Below, one piece after another: positions 1 to 4,800 of a DNA stretch of 6,760 nucleotides. The DNA is from a bacterium (GTDB lineage: Bacteria; Omnitrophota; Gorgyraeia; Gygaellales; Profunditerraquicolaceae), in the NCBI GenBank assembly GCA_004298075.1, contig SCRK01000190.1, forward strand, positions 1-6,760, given 5' to 3'. Numbering within the stretch: position 1 is the stretch's first letter; the number at the start of each line of letters is the position of its first letter. The notes beneath the pieces are model-generated. The model saw only the letters and a program-made list of their open reading frames with translations. It was not told the origin of the DNA and ran no database searches. Both the position numbers and the translations under genes were made by a program.

Positions 1-1
1 C

Positions 2-427
2 GTGAGGAATAAACCGGTGATCGCTATACCTACGCTGGATATCCTGGCGAAAAACGCTCCGCTAAAAGGCAGCCTTATCGTTACCGCGCTGGACGCAAGA
101 AGAGGCCTTATCTATTGCTGTTCTTACAAAAATGAGAAGGGCAGCTTAAGGCGTAAAAGCGAATACGCGCTTTTGACCGTGGATGAATTCATTAAAAAGT
201 TCAACAGGCAGCCGGTGATCTTGGGGGACGCGGTATCTGTCTATGGAGATAAGATATCAGGAGCCATAAAAGGCGCCCAACTGCTGGATAAAGACTATTG
301 GTTCCCCGAGACGCATGATCTTATGGAGCTGGCCGTTGAAAAGGCCAGGGCCGGAAAATTCACGAACGCACTTTCCGTTAAACCCATTTACCTATACCCC
401 AAAGAATGCCAGATAAAAACAAGATAG
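2..427 (+). CDS. tsaB: TsaB, tRNA threonylcarbamoyladenosine biosynthesis protein (C-terminal part, 5' end outside window)
   Basis: About 141 C-terminal residues are visible. TsaB is the inactive-kinase-fold partner of TsaD; with TsaE they transfer the threonylcarbamoyl group to A37 of ANN-decoding tRNAs in the cytoplasm. The family is recognised from 'KPVIAIPTLDILA' near the window start, 'VTALDARRGLIYCCSY' (the usual 'lDARRgevY' motif), a 'VILGDAV' strand, and the C-terminal 'PIYLYPKECQIK', matching the typical 'P.YlR..ea..k' ending. The reading frame is open to the window edge. The GTG at 2 is probably an internal valine, because the usual N-terminal ATPase-like half with 'GtGSFTGlRiG' is missing and must lie upstream. 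The stop at 425-427 lies inside alr (22-bp overlap), suggesting one transcript and translational coupling. Confidence in the family is high. Confidence 0.9.
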   Translation: MRNKPVIAIPTLDILAKNAPLKGSLIVTALDARRGLIYCCSYKNEKGSLRRKSEYALLTVDEFIKKFNRQPVILGDAVSVYGDKISGAIKGAQLLDKDYWFPETHDLMELAVEKARAGKFTNALSVKPIYLYPKECQIKTR

Positions 428-1527
428 GTTACCGGCCCACCTGGGCAGAGGTAAACCTCGATAACCTGGAACATAATTTTAAAAAGATCAAGTCCCTGTT
501 GAGGCCAAAGACCAGGATACTGGTTACTGTTAAGGCCGATGCTTACGGACACGGGCTTATTCCGGTTTCCAAAAGACTGGTTGCCAATGGCGTGGATTTT
601 CTTGGAGTTGCCTCTATTGACGAAGGGATAAAATTAAGGAAGGCCGGGATTAAAATCCCCATCCTGGTCCTTGGTCTTATGCTTAAAAAAGATATCCAGC
701 CGCTCTTTGACTTTTGTCTTACCCCTACTGTATGTGATGAAGAGTTCGCGCTGGTGCTCGGCTCAAGAGCCGGGAAATTAAATAAAAAGCTGGCCGTTCA
801 TATTAAAGTGGATACCGGGATGGGCAGGATCGGGGTCCTGCATGATGATGCCTTTGCCTTGGTAAAGAAGGTCCACAAACTTAAATCTATCGCGATAGAA
901 GGTATATTCACGCATTTTCCTTTTGCCGATCTTAACCGCGAATTCACTGATTTTCAGATCAGTCTTTTCAACAAGTTAGTCGCGGACTTAAAAAGCAGCC
1001 GCATAATCATACCACTGGTGCACGCGGCAAACAGCATCGGATTAATTGATTATAAGGACAGCCATTTTACCATGGTCAGGCCCGGCCTGGTGATCTACGG
1101 CCTGCATCCCAAGGAAGAATTAGGGATAAATTTAAAACCGGTGTTAAGCCTTAAGACCCGGGTGATCTTTGTCAAGCAGGTCCCCCCGGGATACGGGATC
1201 AGCTACGGCCATGCTTACGTAACCAGGCGCGCGACGCGTATCGTTACTCTGCCCATTGGTTATGGCGATGGCTATCCGCGGAATCTTTCAAATTTAGCTT
1301 GTGTTTTGATCGGCGGCAGGCGTTTTAGAATAGCCGGGAGAATTTGTATGGACCAGATCATGGTAGATGTAGGCACGCAAAAACCGAAGGTCGGCGATGA
1401 AGTTGCTTTGATCGGCAGGCAGGGAAAGCAAAGGATCACTGTTGAGGAGTTAGCCAACCTATCCGGCACAATCCCCTATGAGATCGTCTGCGGCTTAGGC
1501 AGTCGTATCCCCCGTATTTATAAATAG
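406..1527 (+). CDS. alr: Alanine racemase (PLP-dependent)
   Basis: This 373-residue protein has the usual length for Alr. It interconverts L- and D-alanine in the cytoplasm, supplying D-Ala for peptidoglycan. The start 'RPTWAEVNLDNLEHN' is the family N-terminus. The PLP-binding lysine is K43 in 'VKADAYGHG'. 'HIKVDTGMGRIG' contains the normally carbamylated lysine (K134) and the arginine that contacts the PLP phenolic oxygen (R141). 'HAANSIG' and 'MVRPGLVIYG' follow. The second catalytic base is Y267 in 'GISYGHAY', and 'GRICMDQIMVD' marks the C-terminal beta-domain substrate-entry region. All key residues are present, so it should be active. The ATG at 406 places the core at the normal distance. 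It lies inside the end of tsaB with only a weak purine stretch (aaaga) directly before it, consistent with coupled translation. No intrinsic terminator is seen directly after the stop. Confidence 0.97.
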   Translation: MPDKNKIGYRPTWAEVNLDNLEHNFKKIKSLLRPKTRILVTVKADAYGHGLIPVSKRLVANGVDFLGVASIDEGIKLRKAGIKIPILVLGLMLKKDIQPLFDFCLTPTVCDEEFALVLGSRAGKLNKKLAVHIKVDTGMGRIGVLHDDAFALVKKVHKLKSIAIEGIFTHFPFADLNREFTDFQISLFNKLVADLKSSRIIIPLVHAANSIGLIDYKDSHFTMVRPGLVIYGLHPKEELGINLKPVLSLKTRVIFVKQVPPGYGISYGHAYVTRRATRIVTLPIGYGDGYPRNLSNLACVLIGGRRFRIAGRICMDQIMVDVGTQKPKVGDEVALIGRQGKQRITVEELANLSGTIPYEIVCGLGSRIPRIYK

Positions 1528-1625
1528 AAAACGCTTTCAAAAATAACCGCAGTTAAGCTTGAAATCACCCCCAATATAAGTTAAACTTTACTAAATATAA
1601 GTAGCTATATAAATATAACTTTAAA
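1528..1625 (+). promoter_or_regulatory. AT-rich spacer with a candidate promoter for the large gene
   Basis: The sequence after alr is strongly AT-rich and holds no ORF or hairpin terminator that I can support. Several -10-like hexamers occur. TATAAC at 1614-1619 would place the transcript start near 1626, exactly where the structured leader begins, but no good -35 box lies at the matching spacing. A second pair is TTGAAA at 1559-1564 with TAAACT at 1582-1587 (17-bp spacer). AT-rich DNA produces such matches easily, so this is a weak call. Confidence 0.3.
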
Positions 1626-1684
1626 AGATCCGGTGATCCTGGTTATGGAGGTAATCGGGATTGCCACATGTTTTAGCCGGATTT
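1626..1684 (+). promoter_or_regulatory. Predicted structured leader element (antiterminator or aptamer-like stem)
   Basis: GATCCGG at 1627-1633 can pair with CCGGATT at 1677-1683. With flanking pairs this gives about nine pairs, two of them G-U. Inside it lies a hairpin, GGTAAT (1650-1655), loop CGGG, ATTGCC (1660-1665), extended by ATG (1645-1647) with CAT (1667-1669). The 3' strand of the closing stem (1677-1684) is also the 5' arm of the terminator that follows, so the two structures exclude each other. This is the layout of an attenuator or riboswitch. I could not assign it to a known riboswitch class. The pairing is directly visible; the regulatory role is inferred. Confidence 0.45.
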
Positions 1685-1718
1685 GACCCATTATTTAAGC
1701 GGTCAATTCCGGTTTTTT
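1677..1718 (+). terminator. Intrinsic terminator in the leader, just before the large gene
   Basis: The arms CCGGATTTGACC (1677-1688) and GGTCAATTCCGG (1701-1712) pair at 11 of 12 positions around a 12-nt loop and are followed by six T (1713-1718). This is a textbook Rho-independent terminator. It ends 21 nt before the ATG at 1740, leaving no room for another promoter. Transcripts of the large gene must therefore pass it, which suggests conditional termination rather than only the end of the tsaB-alr transcript. Confidence 0.75.
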
Positions 1719-1739
1719 GTTTGTAGAATGCCAAAAATT

Positions 1740-1823
1740 ATGCCAAAGAAAATTAAAACAATATCCTCATTCTTGCTCTGCTTCCTGCTGATATTCCAGC
1801 AAATCGGCTTTACCCAGATTGCT
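1740..1823 (+). other. Signal peptide of the large modular protein
   Basis: The N-terminus has a positive n-region (MPKKIK), a hydrophobic h-region rich in Leu, Phe and Ile (about residues 9-23), and a polar end, 'TQIAAE', where signal peptidase I could cut near residues 27-28. The cysteine in the h-region (SFLLC) is not a lipobox because no small residue precedes it. Export across the inner membrane is therefore predicted; the final location is unknown. Confidence 0.7.
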
Positions 1824-4800
1824 GCGGAGCTTAATATCGCCTGCCATCTATCCAGCCTGCACAGTTCTCTAGTTTCAGAATCCTTCCGGCCCCTGCATTT
1901 AAGATACCTATTCTTTAACCCACTTGATAATAACTTCAAGCTGCTTCTGGACAAAGGAGATTTCCTGAAGGGTCTGTCCCCGAAAAGGACTGACCCTGAA
2001 GCTAAGCTTAAGGAAGAAACCTCCAAGCTTATGCAATACTTCCTTATTGGTTTAACCCTCCCCAATGACACCTTTTGGGTAAACTTAAGGCCTGATTCTC
2101 CGGATCAGATCATTGATGATAGATTAGCCCAAACAGATATCGGTAAGATTATGTTGGAAACCGACCTCCAGCTTAAGAAGGACACAGCCCTATTTACCTC
2201 ACCCCAAACCCCTGAAGGCAGGGAATACTGGGTCAAGCTCTATAAGAAGGTTCAAGAGCTCTACGGTACAGACACCGTAACCATACCTACGCTCACCCGT
2301 CCTTGGATAGTCCCTGGTGAGATCATTATCCGGGAAACTACAGATTCAGCCTACATCTACAAGGCAACCCTAAAAGTAATGCTTGAACAGGATTATCTTA
2401 AAACCACTCCTAACGCCTTAACCTCAAGCACAGACTATACCTTCAAAGACCAACGCTCCAAAGTCTTAAATGAATACTCCGCCCAGCTTATCAAAGAGCT
2501 GATCATCCCTAAACTAACTAAAGAAGTCAACTCCTCCAAGCGCTATGCCTCCTTAAGGCAGGTTTATTACTCCCTTATCCTAGCCCAATGGTTCAAGCAA
2601 CGTCAGAAGGGGAAACTTTCCATTTCTCCCGCAGGGGACACTTTCCAGCAGAGTTCTCAAGAATCAACTGGCAGGAAAGTGTCCCTTGGCTTTATCGAGC
2701 TAATTGATTCCCGCGACCTTACTAATCTTACCTCCAAAGAAGATTGGTCAAAGACTACCTACTTCAAGGAATACCAGAAATCCTTCAAAGACGGAGAATA
2801 TAATGTACAGGAACCGGTTTATACGCCAACAGGACAAGTTATAAGGAGTTATTTTAGCGGGGGAGAGGTGTTGACTGGCGTCAGTTCGGCGATGGTGGTA
2901 ATTCCGGCTTCTAGTCGTTCACCAGTATTGGCTAATAGCAGCTTAATGGCCATAGATTATCCTTCAGTCAGTTCTTCTCCAATCAAAGGTGCGACCCCGC
3001 CCGTCGCCGGATCGCAGGCGGTAACGGAGTTGCCAAAAAATATAATTGAAATATTCAGTAAGATCAGAGAAGATTCCGAACAATTTATTGTACGGCTTAA
3101 CCAACAGATAATGAAGAATGGCAAAGTTAATTCTTATGGCATATACCCTACAGTATTCTATGAAGGAGATCCTCTCACCGATGATGAACATATAACTTTA
3201 TTTAATTTTCTTTGGGCGCATAATGGGTTGAACATCCCTTTCCCCGAGGCACTTAGAGATAAAATTGTTCAAAATAGACATAGATTGGGCCGAGGCATTA
3301 TGGAATACATTGTCTCTGCAATAATACGTCCCGTTGATTTTTTTGAGCTTCGTCACCAACTTACGCTTACATCCGGAGAGGAAAAGTTTTTGTGGAAAAT
3401 TATTGCCTTGGCATATCCTCATGCAACGGAAAGGAGCTTTGAAGAAGACTACGGTCAGAATTTAAGAAAAACCATCCTCAAATTGATAAATCAAAAGATG
3501 CAGCAAAGTGGAATTAGGGTTAAAATATTGGAAATTGGTTGTGGGCACAAAGGGAAAGTAACCGGCTATCTAAAAGAAAAATTCGGTAAAAAAATAGATG
3601 CCATCGGGATAGATTTAAACATTCAGCCTGAAGTAAACAATAAAGCGATCTTTGCAAAAGGCGATCTAAGGAAAATTCCATTTCGTAGCGGGTCTTTCGG
3701 TCTTGTATATGAAAAGCAAGTAGCGCAATATTTCAAGGGAGAAGAGCTGGTTAATATATTGAGAGAAATAATGAGAGTCTTGCGTGATGGAGGGGAGTTT
3801 ATTTTGGAATCACTATCACTGGACCCATACAAAGTTGTAGCTGCGTTAAACCAAACAGGCACTAATTACGAAATAACTCGGGAAAATAGCTTATGCCCGA
3901 TCGTCATCAGAAAGATATCCGATGGCGATATTCCTCATCATAAGATATACCCTATTGACAATTTTCTGAATGCAAGACTAAGATGGACGCCTATTAAGGT
4001 TGGCTCTTCTCCGCTTAAAGAAGTGCCCCCGCCCGCCGCCGGATCAGCGACTGTACCCAAGCCGATTAAAACAAATTTCCCACTCATTCCGGAAGCAATT
4101 GATGTCGATAATATACCCGCAGTCAAGAATGGCCTTCTTAGCCCTGAACAGGCAGCGTATTTTATAGCTTATAAGCAAAGAATAAATCCCACAAGCCAGA
4201 ACATGAAAGGCATTAATGGTGCGGCTGGTCCCAGTCTTGTAGATACGCTTTTAACCTTTGATGCCACAGAAGTAATTAATGTCAATATACACGATGTCGT
4301 CAAAAGCAAACTAGACGATGCGTTAAAGGAATGGGGCGAGATTGATAGGGATGAGATTATGCAATATTGGGCCGGCAACGATAAAGAAGTATTTTGGATT
4401 ATGCATTTGGCTTTAGAATGGAGAAGGAAAGCCCATTATTGGAATATCGAGCATATCTCAGCTTTTTTTGAAAGACTAATAATATTAGAGCTGAAATTAT
4501 TAGGCGTTCCTAAAGAGGAGATAAAGATTGAAGGCAGTGATAATAATATTGTTATAAGATTTCCCTGGGCTTTTCCGGGACAGGCTCCTAAGGATAGAAT
4601 GTTTAAATTTATATGGGCTGATTTAGGCGAGCCATTACAATACCCGTCAGAATTACAAAATATTCTTCTATCGGAGAAGGAGACGATAGATTTCTATTAT
4701 CAGAAGTCTGCAATGGAGCTCTTGGACGCAGCAGATCAGTATTTGCCTCTGATGTCCAAAGCTGTTAAGAAGGCAATACTTATTAGCCCAATAATCCATG

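Larger units (their letters stand above)
1824..2864 (+). other. Framework N-terminal domain of the large protein
   Basis: Residues about 29-375 are rich in Lys, Leu, Tyr and Pro, with no transmembrane segment after the signal peptide. Landmark motifs are RYLFFNPLDNNFKLLLDKGD, FWVNLRPDS, ETPEG-like 'PQTPEGREYW', RPWIVPGEIIIRE, KVMLEQDYLKT, ELIIPKLTKEVN and YFKEYQKSFKDGEYN. I recognise this block from memory as recurring at the N-terminus of many different Omnitrophota proteins, ahead of variable regions. No catalytic motif was seen. Two DNA palindromes (1970-1996 and 2634-2686) fall in this part and may be inserted segments. Confidence 0.6.

Noticed and set aside
2..4. GTG as the true start of tsaB
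   Set aside because: It lacks the N-terminal half of the family; the frame is open to the window edge, so the gene is cut by the window.
1641..1670. Resemblance of GGTAATCGGGATTGCC to the 3' hairpin of a c-di-GMP-I (GEMM) riboswitch
   Set aside because: The conserved 5' half (GGGCAAACC, GAAA tetraloop, GACGCAAAGCC) is not found upstream, so the match is only a local hairpin.
1683..1739. TTG at 1683 as start of the large protein
   Set aside because: It lies inside the terminator hairpin, and the added residues place polar and hydrophobic sequence before the lysine-rich signal-peptide start.
1770..1788. Lipoprotein signal (SFLLC)
   Set aside because: There is no Ala or Gly before the cysteine, and the cysteine is in the middle of the hydrophobic core.
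1703..2071. Reverse-strand ORF of 122 codons under the N-domain
   Set aside because: It overlaps the recognised framework domain and shows no protein-like motif; treated as a shadow.
3938..4126. Reverse-strand ORF with a Gly/Ala/Ser-rich sequence
   Set aside because: It is the antisense reading of linker 2 and its neighbours; it has no family resemblance or ribosome binding site.
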